DNA from: Gloeophyllum trabeum ATCC 11539
Lineage: Eukaryota > Basidiomycota > Agaricomycetes > Gloeophyllales > Gloeophyllaceae
DNA: 55,104 bases
Direction of reading: 5' to 3'
Assembly: GCF_000344685.1 (NCBI RefSeq)
Contig: NW_006920418.1
Span: 591,020-646,123, forward strand
Positions 10,474 through 21,999 of this stretch are shown one piece after another. Each line of letters begins with the position of its first letter. Position 1 is the first letter of the stretch. Under the pieces are notes generated by a model. The model was not told the origin of the DNA. It saw only the letters and a list, made by a program, of their open reading frames with translations, and searched no databases. A program made the translations under genes and the position numbers.

Positions 10474-11809
10474 TTACAATTCCGCGACCGCTTGGGCAGC
10501 GATCATTGGCTCATACAATCCGTGCTGGTCGCCTAGCCCATACGTGAGGGTAAGCCGCTGGAATATTGAGGGACCCTGTTCGACGTCAGTTTCAAGCTGG
10601 AACAATGATCGCGAGTCAGCAGTGTGATATTGGTACGGAAGAAGGGAGGCAGGTCGAAACGGACCATGGAGATGATATCATCGAGCAGATGTGCCTGCCC
10701 AACGGTGCTGCCCATGAGTCCTGCGTAGTTCGCGTTGACAATGTGTACGTGGAAGTGGTCTGTCCAGAACAGCATCAGCAACGCGTCCTCAAACAGACAC
10801 ATCAGAAGGAGGGAGGAGATATACTGACAATACGACGGCTGGTAATGCACGTAGAGCCGCAAGGACCCTCGCCCGAGCCCCCAGTGCTCCTGCACGACGC
10901 GCGCCGCCTCGCGCCTGATGCTCCTCAGCATGCCCAGATGTTTCTTGCGGAGATCCCGCAGGCTCTTGATGTCCGCTGACAGGACGATCGCGACGAGGTA
11001 GAGCGAGCCGAGCGTACGCAGGTCCCATTTCATGTCGGGGAGCATGACATAGCCGTACTCAGGATCGGGGTCGCGATGGAGGACTTTGTCGGCTTCCGAC
11101 TTTCCGGACAATATGTCTTCAACCCTTTAGAGAGTAACGCAAGCGGGTGAGCGAATAGGATGGGTACCCAGGGGAAACGGCTGACCACTGCGTGCGTGAG
11201 GAGGGGAATGCAGCGATGTAAGGCTGTACAATAGAAGTGTAGAGGGCTGGTGTTTCATGTACCATCAATATCTGTTGACGAGAGTACTACATAGATAACA
11301 TGAGGGAGGGAGGCGCGGTGGCAAGAGGAGGCGGGATACCTTGCGGATGTGCACTTCCGTACAAGGCGCGATGATATTGATCTTCAAGTCCGGGTTCGAG
11401 CGCGCAGCGTCACTGAGCCAAGCCATAAACCAAGAGTACTACACCTCATGCGCAAGCCTACTGAGCTGGTCCCAGCAGAAGGGAAGCTCCCGGGATAGAT
11501 CCACTCACAATTCCATTCCGCTCTACCTTCTCCACGCGCCCTAGGCTCTCGCTCAGTCCAGAGGTCGTCGCAAACTGGGGAGGCAGCGCGGTCTTCTCGA
11601 TGCGCACGATCGCGTCAACCGTAATACCATCATCACTGGCGAGCGACCCCAAGACAGCGAGTGCGCGGGTGACAGGATCTATGACGCCCTGAGATTGGCC
11701 GAGTGACTGCTGCCGGTGGAAGGCACTCGCCTTCGTCGAGCACGCGCTCCAGCCGAAAGTTGCGAAGGGCTTGCAGGTCGATAGAAATACCTTCGTCGTT
11801 CGTGGCCAT
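10474..11809 (-). CDS. DCS1: scavenger mRNA-decapping enzyme DcpS (m7GpppX diphosphatase)
   Basis: This HIT-superfamily pyrophosphatase hydrolyses the m7GpppN left after 3'-to-5' mRNA decay. Seven exons (11731-11809, 11509-11678, 11340-11438, 11186-11286, 10829-11124, 10665-10759, 10474-10596) total exactly 321 codons including stop, near the family length. The N-terminal dimerisation domain includes RNFRLERVLDEDPVTRALAV and INIIAPCTEVHIRKYS. The hinge and cap-binding part reads DILSGKSEADKVLHRDPDPE and LLPDMKWD-like MLPDMKWDLR. The HIT motif is YYHFHVHIVN, with its His triad, followed by AHLLDDIISM. Intron 1 is noncanonical (GC-AG, 11679-11730), and only that splice restores the conserved ERVLDEDP. 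The gene is convergent with membrane-protein copy 3, with about 150 bp between stops. Confidence 0.95.
11679..11730 (-). other. GC-AG intron in the DcpS gene
   Basis: The donor reads AAG|gcgagt and the acceptor gtcatag|AT on the minus strand, 52 nt in all. Joining GAA-G to AT-CCT gives the family-conserved ERVLDEDP. No GT donor nearby gives an open and conserved reading. It is inferred from the sequence and family conservation only. Confidence 0.75.
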
Positions 11810-13973
11810 AGTGTTTAGAGAGTTCGTATAGGGTAGACCTAACCCTGGCCACGGCTTTTTGTCCGACTCAACGCCACAGCTTCTGCTGAACCGAACATAA
11901 TCAACATCTAAGCTGTTACATTCCCGTGACTATGCAACTCATAAGACGTGAAATTGGAGGTTATGCTAACACCATTGAATTAGAGGTCAAACTATCAACT
12001 CTGCTCATAAACCCACTATCAATGCGGCGGACGCAAATATTTCTTGTCCTATTGAACTTGAAGGTCATTCGACATTTATCGCGTTTCTTAACAATAAGTA
12101 TCTGTCTTCAGCTATAGGTTTCGTCCCATGTATCGGTACATACTTCATGAAACCGACCTGGGAGGTTTCTCTAAAGACATCATACGGCAGCACGACATCC
12201 AGGACATAGCTCCATACTAGTACCTTGTCACGCACCGCACAAGGTAGGCCTATCTTACCTTATCCTGTCCAAGGGTATTAAGTCGAACGCCCAGTTTTGA
12301 AACTGGGGAGGAAATGCTCCGAGTTCGCTTCCGGTAAAGCGACTGGAGGAGAGACGGTCCGCAACGAAATCAATGACAAAAGGGTGAGGGGAATGGGTAG
12401 TGTGCAGAAAGTATCGAGGGAAACACTTGGAATCTAGGCCGAAAGTACATACCTGACGTTCACCGTACCTGTAGACCAAGAACGTACAATCGTCGCATTT
12501 AGGATAGGAGTGAGGATCGAACGGAAGGCATTCGCCAAATCTTTGCTTGTCCGCCACGTCGGTTCTACGTGGCGTCTATGCACCCACGTCTTGACGCAAC
12601 GATTTCGACGTGGAGATCTCGCGAGTGAAGCTATCGAAATATATCTAAGAACTGGCTTTCGAGAACACGCCCATGACACACCCGAGCGGGTGGAAGGGCA
12701 AAGGTCCTGAACGGAGAAGGTTAATAGGGCCCTCGTCGGATGAGCTGCCTGATCACATCACGATGGCCCTCAATATGCGATCAAGCAAGTGAGGTACGCT
12801 GGCACGGTATGCTGGTGGCATGCGCACGGGAGGGGACGAGGGGAACTCATGCGGGAGTCTGATAGAAAGGGGACGGTGGCTCGGCTCTACGTTGCCCGAG
12901 AGGAGTGCGGATCATTTCATATACACCAGCAGGAGATGCGGAACCAGATTAGCGTGGCTTGTGGGTGCTTGTGGGTGCACAGATGCCGGCTTAACGTAAG
13001 TGAAGGTTCCTTAGACCGATTCGACTTTCCCTCTACTTTCCTCAGGATAGGTGAAAGCTCATCGATGTCGCGACACTTGGAAGTACTGATAGATTCTTTG
13101 TGAGCTTGCAAGTGTGCTATGGGTGTTCCCATACCAGAGGACGGAAAGCGCGACCGCTCGATACTAACGCGACGATCTGAATTGACGTGGATGGCGTTGA
13201 AAGTTATCTGCGCGCCGCTTGCGGTCGCTGCAATTTCTTCGGACCGAGTGTAGATCAGACAGTACTATAGCTGCATTTACTAGGCTGTCAGTCATGGAGG
13301 TCAAGGAGTGTATATCGTACCAGCCTTCGCTAGTCCTCCGCCGTGCAGCAGTATAGCGTCGAGGGAACCTCTCACCGGAATGGCAGTTGCACATGTATAC
13401 CGAGGCCTTACGCCCTACGGGTCACCTTTCATCTGATTGGTTCCCTCTTCTGTATTGTGCGCCTCTGCACCATTATGCTCCCAAATCTAGCAGGTCAAAG
13501 TCGGGCGTCAGTTTGTTAAGATCCAGAACATGAACAAGGTCGTCAAGGACAAGCTCTTACATAAACGCTCGGGGAATCACCATCGCCTCGTGTTTTCATT
13601 GTCCGGGCGCTCTCGAGGCGAAAAGAAGCCAGGGACGAGGGGACCGCACAGCATTTCCCAGCTTCCCTAGGATAGACACTTCCGCACGTGTTCCCGCCAC
13701 CGAGCTCATTATAGCGCTGTGGCGTAGCTCGTACTATGGGACTGGGAGAGGAGCAGACAGTCAAGAGATCGCAAAATATGGGTCGAGCATGTTGGCGAAA
13801 GGGCTCATGACGGTCAGGTCATAGGAATAATGCAGAAAACCAAATAAACAACATGAAAGACCGATACATCGCCGGCAGGAGCGACCGGCCAAAGCGCGAA
13901 CTTTTGGTCATGGCGGGACCCACAAACCTCCTTTGTCCCCCGTACCGTATATACCGCTTCGAATTTCTGCGCG
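11810..13973. other. 2.2-kb region without a convincing gene
   Basis: I cannot support any gene here. A minus-strand frame at 12255-12557 could be spliced (possible donor after GERQ near 12452) into a short cysteine-containing product, but it has no domain and no clear start. The frame at 12789-13103 looks random. The right end should contain the promoter of the zinc-finger gene. Confidence 0.45.
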
Positions 13974-16001
13974 ATGGTAGGAACCACCCACACTATGCCC
14001 GACACGACGCACAACACCCAGCCCACGGAGTCAAGTCAAGAGTCCACCTCGACCAAGCGCGACGAATCGCCCCAGCAGCGGAACGCGCAAAACTTGCACA
14101 CGCCTCCATACAGTCCGGCGACGGCGACGCGTCAGCTCGCGAACGAGGGCGCGGACGCGACCGAGGAGGTGGCCACGCATGAAGGGCAGGTCCCAGAAGC
14201 GGATTCCACACGCGCACTGGCTGCTCCTGAGGATGTGCCCTCCTCAACCGACGACTTTTACGAACCATACATGAACCATCCGGAGCCAACAGTGAGTGGT
14301 ATCCTCCACACCGTGACTTACCGCTATATTAACGCGTCGCTCTCGACGTAGGATCAGGAGCAACCGACGGATCGTCTTCCTGAGGAAGTCATCCCCCCGC
14401 CGCAAGCAACTTTGATAGCAGAATTTTGTCCCGAGTTGCGACTGGCGACGGCGAACCGGCAGTGGACTCGAGAACAGTACGACGGGGCCTTTGGGCTGGC
14501 CGACGCTGATGTCCTTCAGGGCTATGTGAATCCCCGGTACATCTGCTTCCTGCCGCCACCCCCACCCGTGTCACCCATCGTCCTCAATTGCCCCGACTAC
14601 TACGTTCCGGAGCCCAGGTCAGCGTACGAGGATGGTGGCGATATATGGAGCACAGGGCTGCAGATCTCCGGCGATTCTTCAAGTGGGAGTGGTGCCTCTA
14701 TCGCCTCCGCCCCTGCACCAGCGAACGCGGAGGACAGCAGGCGGAGTCCATCGGTCGAAATCACCGGCGAGTATCCGGGGAGAATGCCATACGAGTACGA
14801 CGACTCACCGCAGTCGTGGAGCCTGCACTCTCCGTACTATTCCGAGCCTTCTTCCCCGACCCCCCCTCCGCTACCCTCATGGTTTCCCGATGCCAGCCCT
14901 TACTACGCACGAGAGGCGTCCGTTGTTGTTCCTTCGGATGACGAGGACACGACCCCAAGGCAGTACACCGGAGGCAAGTCCGTTGGAGGCAAGACGACGC
15001 GTGTCAACGGGACCAGCGCGAGGAGCAGGCGAAGCGCCACTCCCCGACCCCTACCTTCCGTTCCTGCGCCCATCTCCCCCGCGCACTACACCCTCCCCAA
15101 CCTCTCCCCTCTCCCCGACTCCAGACCCCGGCCAATGCAGAGAAACGCCACCCCAGGCACGGATCCCTCCAGGCTCGAGCACTGCACAGAGCGGTACCAC
15201 CCGTACGGCGGCGACCGCCGGCGCAGGCCAGAGTCGAAGCGCACGGCCAAGCCGAAGACCAAGTCTCCGATCAAGTCCAAGCCTAAGCCCAAGCCCAAGC
15301 AGGCGACGAACGCCACTCCCGCTCGACCGCCCCCGGTACACATGAACGCGACGCCCGGCCCCGGGCCTTCTACGCTGGAGCGCAGGGCGGAGGCGTCCCG
15401 GCCGTACAGCGGCGGGAAGGCGTTCACGGCGCCCACGATGCGCATGCATGAGCCGAGCGTCAAGGTCAGGCGGAACTCCAGTACCAGCACCAACGCCAAC
15501 GCCGTGGCGTCGTCCTCGGCGCGGAAGATCGAGGATTTTTCGGAGGACGAGTACGAGCCGAGCGACGACGGGACGCAGGACGATGGCGAGTGGCGGCCGA
15601 CGACGACCAAGCGCGTCGGGCGGGTACAAGGACGCAGGGGTGCTGCCGCTGCCGCTGCGGGTACGAAGAAGCGCTCACCGACGAAGAAGCGCAGGTCCGC
15701 GCCCTCTGCCGCGTCGAGGGACGGCGCGGAACCGTCCGGGTTCCTCCTATGCAGGTTCGGCTGCGGCCACAAGGCGTCGTCGCTCGGCGACATGACGCGC
15801 CACGAGATGAGCTCGCAGCATGCGCCGCCCAGGTACAAGTGCAAGTGTGGAAAGTTCTTCCAGCGCAGCGATTCGCTGAAGCGACATTGCCTCGGGACTG
15901 CTTGTATTTTCGGGAGGCACCCTCCGTGGCATTGCTGCCCCGAGGAGTTCCCGCGCGAGGACTACGAGGACCCGGAAGGCGAGGAGCACCAGGAGGAGTA
16001 G
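13974..16001 (+). CDS. C2H2 zinc-finger protein, likely DNA-binding regulator
   Basis: Two exons (13974-14291 and 14352-16001) separated by a 60-nt intron encode 655 aa. Most of the protein is predicted to be disordered, rich in Pro, Ser, Thr and Arg, with basic patches such as KSPIKSKPKPKPKQ. A repeated segment of the form RNATPG...SRLEHCTERYHPY and MNATPG...STLERRAEASRPY occurs twice (about residues 345-375 and 415-440). The only folded part is a C-terminal pair of Cys2-His2-like fingers: CRFGCGHKASSLGDMTRHEM with a following SSQH, and YKCKCGKFFQRSDSLKRHC. An acidic tail ends GEEHQEE. A nuclear regulatory role is inferred. The target is unknown and no orthologous gene name is recognised. 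GC content is clearly higher than in the flanks. Confidence 0.8.
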
Positions 16002-17333
16002 GCAATGATAGGCGTGTTCTGATACTGCCGGTGCAGCTGGTCTGCCCATGTTACGAAGCAGGACGTTGGGGAATTCGTGTCGGTCTTCTGCTGTATTCCT
16101 GGTTGGACCTTTCTCCGAAAGTCTCGTCGTCCTTTTTCTTGTATTGCTGGAATGGTTCTTCTATTTGTCTGTTCTTCTGATTTTGTATCGATATCTCTTC
16201 CCCACTGTTTGTAGGGTCCTAGCATATAACACGACGTCAGCCAATCGATTCGTGTCTAACTCACTATTTCATTCGAGTACTCACATGGAGAGAAAGGTGT
16301 GCGCTACTCAGCGAACATGGGGTGTGTGCGTATCGACCGAAAGTGACTGTTAGACTTTACTTTAGCTTGGACGGCACGTGGCACTTACACTGCTCGCCGA
16401 GATTCCTGGCGCTCGACGGTCGACCCTTCTCCGTCGGAAGACCGCGTCAAGTACGCATTGCCTCCGCCCAGCATCCGCACCTCTTGCGAATGTACATGCC
16501 TTGGAGTCCAGTACCGATGGATGCCGACTACATCAATCAGGACCGATTCCAGTGCCTTCCTTCGCACCGAGGTGCGCCGGCCAGGTCCTGGCCTTCGCGG
16601 CGACTGAGGTTACGGGGTCTCAATCTCAACTGCTCGTCTCCATGGAGCTCTGGGGTGGAATGCCCAGGCAAGTCGCGGATATGTCGGAGAGCCGTAAAGA
16701 AGTGGTGCACGTCCAAGGTAGCTCTCCACCGCAGCGACGATCCAGCGCAGTACAAGGGACCTGCACAAGCATGCATAAAGTTAAGGCTGCGCTACAGACA
16801 CACCGAAGGGCCAACCGCTCGCCTTTCGCTGTACTTCACCTTTGTCGATTTTTAGCGCCCGTCGAGCGACCTGCCCCCCTCCCTCCTCCCTCCCAGATAC
16901 ATTCTACAAACTAAATCAGCGTTGAATATGCATAAGAAGAGTGTTGCCATACCTTGAAGCCACCGACCTGTTTTATATACAGAGTTTCCTGTTTCAGTCT
17001 TTTGTGGGTCCCACCTCTGATCGCGATCCCATCTTTGTCCGGAGTGAAGGACTCAAAAGTCAGTAAAGAAGTAAAATCAGCCACTGTAAAGGCAGCTCAC
17101 ATCATTCATATGAGGGCACAAGCAGGAGTTCGCTGGTGAATTGGTGTCGGTGGCAGGGTAGAGCGGGTGTAGCGGGAAGAGCAAGGAGGAGGGCGACGTG
17201 GAACGAATGCGCTACCTGTCGATAGACGCCCGTCCGTGATTGGCTCCCGTCCGCATGCCCAAACTCCCACGCCTCTCCTCCTCAATCCATTCATCGTATC
17301 AATCCTGACACTGTTACTCTCCGGATTCCAAGA
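16002..17333. other. intergenic region before GET4
   Basis: This 1.3-kb stretch holds the 3' flank of the zinc-finger gene and the 5' flank of GET4. Overlapping open frames of about 177 codons in two + frames around 16322-16914 show no family features. A pyrimidine-rich run, ccctccctcctccctccc, lies near 16876-16893. I see nothing else. Confidence 0.45.
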
Positions 17334-18677
17334 ATGCCACCAGCCCCTTCATCCCAACGCGCGCTCGACGCAATCCTTCCTCTCATTGCACAGGGGCAAG
17401 CCTACGAGGCGCACCAAAAGGCGCGCACATTCGCCTCGCGCTACAACAAAGCCGGGCAGTACGACACCGCGATCGACGTGCTCTTCCAGTCCGCGCGCGA
17501 GCTGCTCAAGGCGGGGCAGCAGGGCAGCGGGACGGATCTTGCGGGCTTCCTGCTTGATGTGTACGAGAGCAAGGGCGAGGAGGTGAACGACGAGTCGCGA
17601 GGTACGTGGAGTGGCGGGATGGGTGTGGGCGGAGGAGTCGTGGCCGACTGATGCAAGTGTGTAGGAAGGCTGACGCAGCTCATTGCGTTGACGGGTCCGG
17701 GCGGGTCGTGGCGGAAGACGACGATAGACAAGGCCGTTGCGTAAGTGTCGGCACTTCCGCCCAACGTTCTCTTGGACTGAATGGTGTCATCAGATGGTCC
17801 ACTAAGCATGGACCCTGTCCCGCAGGGGACCAGAGCTTGAATCACTACATCGGGGAGCTACTATACAAAGGTGCGTGATGTCTCAACTCCGTTCGTTCAT
17901 CTCCTGATCGCGACGCAGAGGGAGAGTTCGAAGCCGCAGAAACCCACCTCCTCGCCGCTGGCCAACGCGACAGTGCACGTGTCCTTGCACAGATGATGTT
18001 CGACTGGTCAGCAGCGGGCGCGCCACCGGGACTCTTCGCTCTGCGCGGTGTCATCCCGTACGTCTTTCTAGTCGCCACCCCGAGATCCCCGGAACCCCTC
18101 TGACATACTAAATAGGTACCTGCAAAACGGTAACATTCTCGCAGCGCGCACCTTCATCACCTCCTTCGTCACCTCCCTCCTCTCCGCGCGCCCGTCCCTC
18201 CGCTCCTCCCTCGAACCCGCCCCGCTTACCATCCCGCGCAGAGACGACGCGGCGGGAGGGTCCGACAGCGTCGAGTTCACGACGGACCCCGTCCTGAACT
18301 TTGCGCAGCTCGCGGTGGCGACGTGCCAGCGCGCGCATGGCGAGAAGAACAAGACGATGCGCGAGGCGTGGGTGCGCCTGTGCGGGACGTACGGCGCGAA
18401 GGGCGGGGTGATGGCCTCGCGCGAGGTCAGGGCCGTGAGTTTCAGCCCTTCTTGGTATGGCTGATAGATGAGTGAATGGGGGTTGTGCTTGCAGGCTCTG
18501 CAAGATATCTCGACACTGTACTTCGCGATCCCGCCGCCGCGCACGGCGCCGGTGAATCCGTTTGGAGACATCATGTCCTCACTGTTCGGCGGGCCTCCTT
18601 CTGGCGCCGCCCAACCAGCCAGGAGAGTGCTGTCGCCTGCACCTGGGTCGGGGGCGAGTACGCCTGGATTAGACTGA
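17334..18677 (+). CDS. GET4: GET4, tail-anchored protein insertion pathway
   Basis: Get4 is the cytosolic TPR-like scaffold that pairs with Get5 and hands tail-anchored proteins from Sgt2 to Get3 for delivery to the ER. Six exons (17334-17601, 17665-17740, 17794-17870, 17919-18057, 18116-18434, 18495-18677) join to 353 aa, typical for the family. Diagnostic segments are AHQKARTFASRYNKAGQYDT with AIDVLFQSARELLKAGQ, then GSGTDLAGFLLDVYESKGEE, GDQSLNHYIGELLYKEGEFE, AAETHLLAAGQRDSARVLAQ, MMFDWSAAG and RGVIPYLQNGNILAARTFIT. The C-terminal tail is Gly, Pro and Ser-rich (NPFGDIMSSLFGG) as in other fungi. It runs in the same direction as the next gene but with a 520-bp gap, so no shared transcription is implied. 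Confidence 0.95.
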
Positions 18678-19200
18678 AGTTGATGGAGAGTTGGGAAGGA
18701 ACATGTAAAAGACGCTCAGAGTTTGTTTTTACGCGTGTTTACAAGGCAGGGATGTATCAATGCACAACGATGCGGACATGTCAGACCCAATAGGATATCA
18801 TGCTAATCATAGCCGGAGATAAACATGTCCGATGGGTGCGGTCGCTGATGATGGAAGCCCTTCGCTCCCCGCAATTCCAAGCAGACAGATATTTCGCAGT
18901 AGCAGTTGCACGACCCACATATATTGGACACAAAGCTATTCGATTTTTCGTCTACAAGCCTGTGATAATCCCGAGAGTAAGAAATGACGAAGACCGGAGG
19001 CAGCTGACCCGCAACGCAATGAAGCCCACGTGGATACATGATCGACGTGATAGCTGCCGTCCTGGGGCGGACGCATGTGATTATGCTGTGGCTCAGCTAT
19101 AACTGTCCGTTTGTCCAACGGCACTCGGGGTATTACAACCTGCGAGCTCCCTTCTCCCTCTTCCACGCATTTCTCAACGTTAGACTAAACGCACGACGGA
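18678..19200. other. intergenic spacer
   Basis: This is the GET4 3' flank and the promoter of the cytochrome b5-acyl-CoA dehydrogenase gene. No coding or repeat feature was recognised. Confidence 0.5.
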
Positions 19201-21519
19201 ATGGCTGCAAAGGAGCTGAAAGTGTTTACAAGGGAGGAGGTGGAGAAGGTCCGTCCACGACTTCACCGGTGTACGGGGAGTGCTGATTCTTGTTTACAGC
19301 ATAACAGTGATGGCGACTTGGTAGGCAGAAAAGAGTGAACGGGAGATGTGTACTGAAGGATCCAATAGTGGGTAATCATCGACGCGAAAGTGTATGACCT
19401 TACGCGTTTCAAGAACCTCCACCCCGGTGGAATCTCAGTCCTGACAGATCCCGAGATTGGTACGCCCCCCTCCTCCTCTTTGCACCCAGCCATAACTCAC
19501 CTTTCCTCATTACACAGCTGGCCAGGACGCAACGGAGGCGTTCTACGGTTTGCACAGGCACGAGGTCCTCGAGCGGCCGCAATACGCGCGCCTGCAGATC
19601 GGGACAATCAAGGACGAGAAGCCCGTCATCGTCGGGAAAGTGAATGGGGAGCTCAGCAAGGTCCCGTATGCAGAGCCGACATGGCTGGTCGACGGGTACT
19701 ACAGTCCGTACTTCAAAGAGGTGCGTGCGAGCCCCTTTGTGTTGATGGACGGAGCGTGACGGGCGCTGTAGAGCCATAGGCGGTTGCAGAAGGCGATAAG
19801 GCTGTTCGTGGACGAGTGGATATACCCTGATGCACAGGTATGTGTAACTCGAAGTGCATGCGTGGCGTCCAAATGTAAATCGGGTGTTTAGCTACGAGAA
19901 GAGGACAACAAGCGGCCAAGTCAAGAAGTCATCGACGAGATGGCGTGAGTAGCGGTAGTCATTATCTTCGCAGGGACGATGCTCAACCTCTCACATAGGA
20001 AGCTAAATATCCACGCTATGCGAATGGGCCCAGGGAAGCATTTAGAGGGACGTACGCTCATGGGCGGCATCGTGACCCCAGAAGAGGTATGGTACTTGTC
20101 TGCTAGTATATACATGAATCAGCTTCCTAATCGACCATCCTCCCGTTCTAGTTTGATTATTTCCACGAAGTAAGTCTCTTCTTCACAACTACCCAGCAAC
20201 ATTCTCCGAACGTCCAACTATAGCTCGTCATCACCCAAGAGCTTACCCGCATGGGCTGCCGCGGCTATGGTGATGGTCTCCTCGGCGGTGCGATCATCGG
20301 TCTGCCTCCGGTGCTGCACTTCGCGTCGCCCGCGGTGAAGGCCAAAGTCGTCCCGGAGGTGCTCGCGGGCAAGAAGTTCATCTGCCTTGCGATCTCGGAA
20401 GCGCACGCGGGGAGCGACGTCATGGGGCTGCAGACAAAGGCGGTCAAAACACCCGACGGGAAGCACTGGATCATCAACGGGACGAAGAAATGGATTACGA
20501 ACGGGACGTGAGTGGTTTTCTGTTTCTCGTTTCGGGGCAAAGGCTGATGGCGACTGCAGGTTTGCGGATTAGTGAGTATTCGCATCTTGTGCCCTGTTAG
20601 AGTATATCTGAACAGGATGTAAGCTTCACCGTCGGCTGCAGAACAGAGGTGTGCACCCATGCAGTTTCTCCCGCGACACGCCACTGACTGCACATCCCCA
20701 CAGGATGGCTTCACCGCGATCCTCGTGGAGCGCACGGAGGGCGTCGAGACGAAGCCGATCAAGACGAGCTACTCAACGACGGCTGGAACGGCGTACATTA
20801 CGTTCGACAACGTCAAGGTGCCCGTGGAGAACACGCTCGGGCAGGAGGGCGGCGGAATCTTCGTCATCCTGAGCAACTTCAACCACGAGCGCTGGGTAAT
20901 GTGCTGCGCGAGCGCGCGCACGCAGCGGCTTATCGTCGAGGAGTGCATGAAGTAGGTGGTGGTGTTTGGTACTATGCGGTCGCTCACCGTCGTTCTGCAG
21001 GTGGGTGAACCAGCGCAAGGCGTTCGGCCGGCCGCTCAGTTCGCAGGCGGTCATTCGGAGCAAGCTCGCGACGATGATCGCTCGGGCGGAGAGCGCGCAG
21101 AATTGGTTGGAGAATCTGACGCACCAGATGAACAACATGGTTCGTCTGTCTTTGTTCAAATACTACAGACGGTGATTCACTCATATTGGCTTGGATAGTC
21201 GTATAAGGAGCAGGCGCAGAAGCTCGCAGGTCAGATCGGTCTCCTGAAGATGTACAGCACGCGTAGCGCACAGGAGACCGCGCGCGACGCCGTGCAGATC
21301 TTCGGTGGTCGTGGTATCACCAAGTCCGGCATGGGTCGCTTTATCGAGCACGTGAGTGGAACCCTGTGTATAATGCTTGTGCTCGTAGACTGACCGTTGT
21401 TGTTTCAGTATCACCGCACAGTTCCCTTCGACTCGCTGCTGGGTGGTGCGGAGGATGTGCTGGGTGACCTGGGAGTGAGGCAGGCGATCAAAGCTATGCC
21501 TAAGAACGCGCGGTTGTGA
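19201..21519 (+). CDS. cytochrome b5-acyl-CoA dehydrogenase fusion protein
   Basis: An N-terminal cytochrome b5 domain (about residues 1-85) is fused to a full acyl-CoA dehydrogenase, a domain order known in fungi. The haem-binding core reads DLTRFKNLHPGG, followed by a second His in FYGLHRHEVLERPQYARLQI. The dehydrogenase part shows a FAD-site segment ISEAHAGSDVMGLQTKAV, then WIINGTKKWITNG, NERW-like NFNHERWVMCCASARTQRLI, KAFGRPLSSQAVIRSKLATM and a C-terminal DAVQIFGGRGITKSGMGRF. More than ten short introns occur, all with consistent phases where checked, and the protein ends MPKNARL without a PTS1 tripeptide. It likely oxidises an acyl-CoA or related substrate, with electron transfer through the haem domain. 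The substrate cannot be told from sequence. Confidence 0.9.
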
Positions 21520-21999
21520 GGGCGTGTTCTCGCATGGGTCCGGAGTACCATACCTGTATATATTCATACATATAGGCCATTATTTATCCACGGTCTGGCC
21601 GCGCAAGACCTACCGCTCCTTGCTTCCACTGGATAAGCGAGCCGGTCTTCCACGGTCGACGTCTTGCAGCAGCCACGGAGGTGCCTACGAGACTAAGAGC
21701 GAGCACGCAGATACACGTAGGCAGAATCACCACTGACTGCGGATCAATAGTGCACTAGAAGGGGTGACGATTTTGTGCGCATGGGAGAGTATATACATGG
21801 TTGAGCCACGATCGACATGACAGGTCTATAGAGTAGTACATTTGTCTACCGAAGCATTCTAGCATTGATAGGGTAGCGGGTGGGAGAGGAAATGTAACGT
21901 TTGAAGTGGAATCTGACCTGATTCTCCACCTCTAGTAGTACTTCCAGGGAACGGTGACGGTGAAACGCCCGCCTCAAGTCGGACCGACTGGTTCTATCT
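21520..21999. other. intergenic spacer between convergent genes
   Basis: This 480-bp spacer holds the 3' ends of the dehydrogenase (+) and the transporter (-) genes. No other feature was seen. Confidence 0.5.

Noticed and set aside
12255..12557. 100-codon minus frame with CDDC-like cysteines
   Set aside because: Could be part of a spliced gene, but no start, stop or domain could be supported.
14632..15629. Long alternative frames on both strands inside the zinc-finger gene
   Set aside because: They are by-products of high GC content; the frame with the C2H2 fingers is the coherent one.
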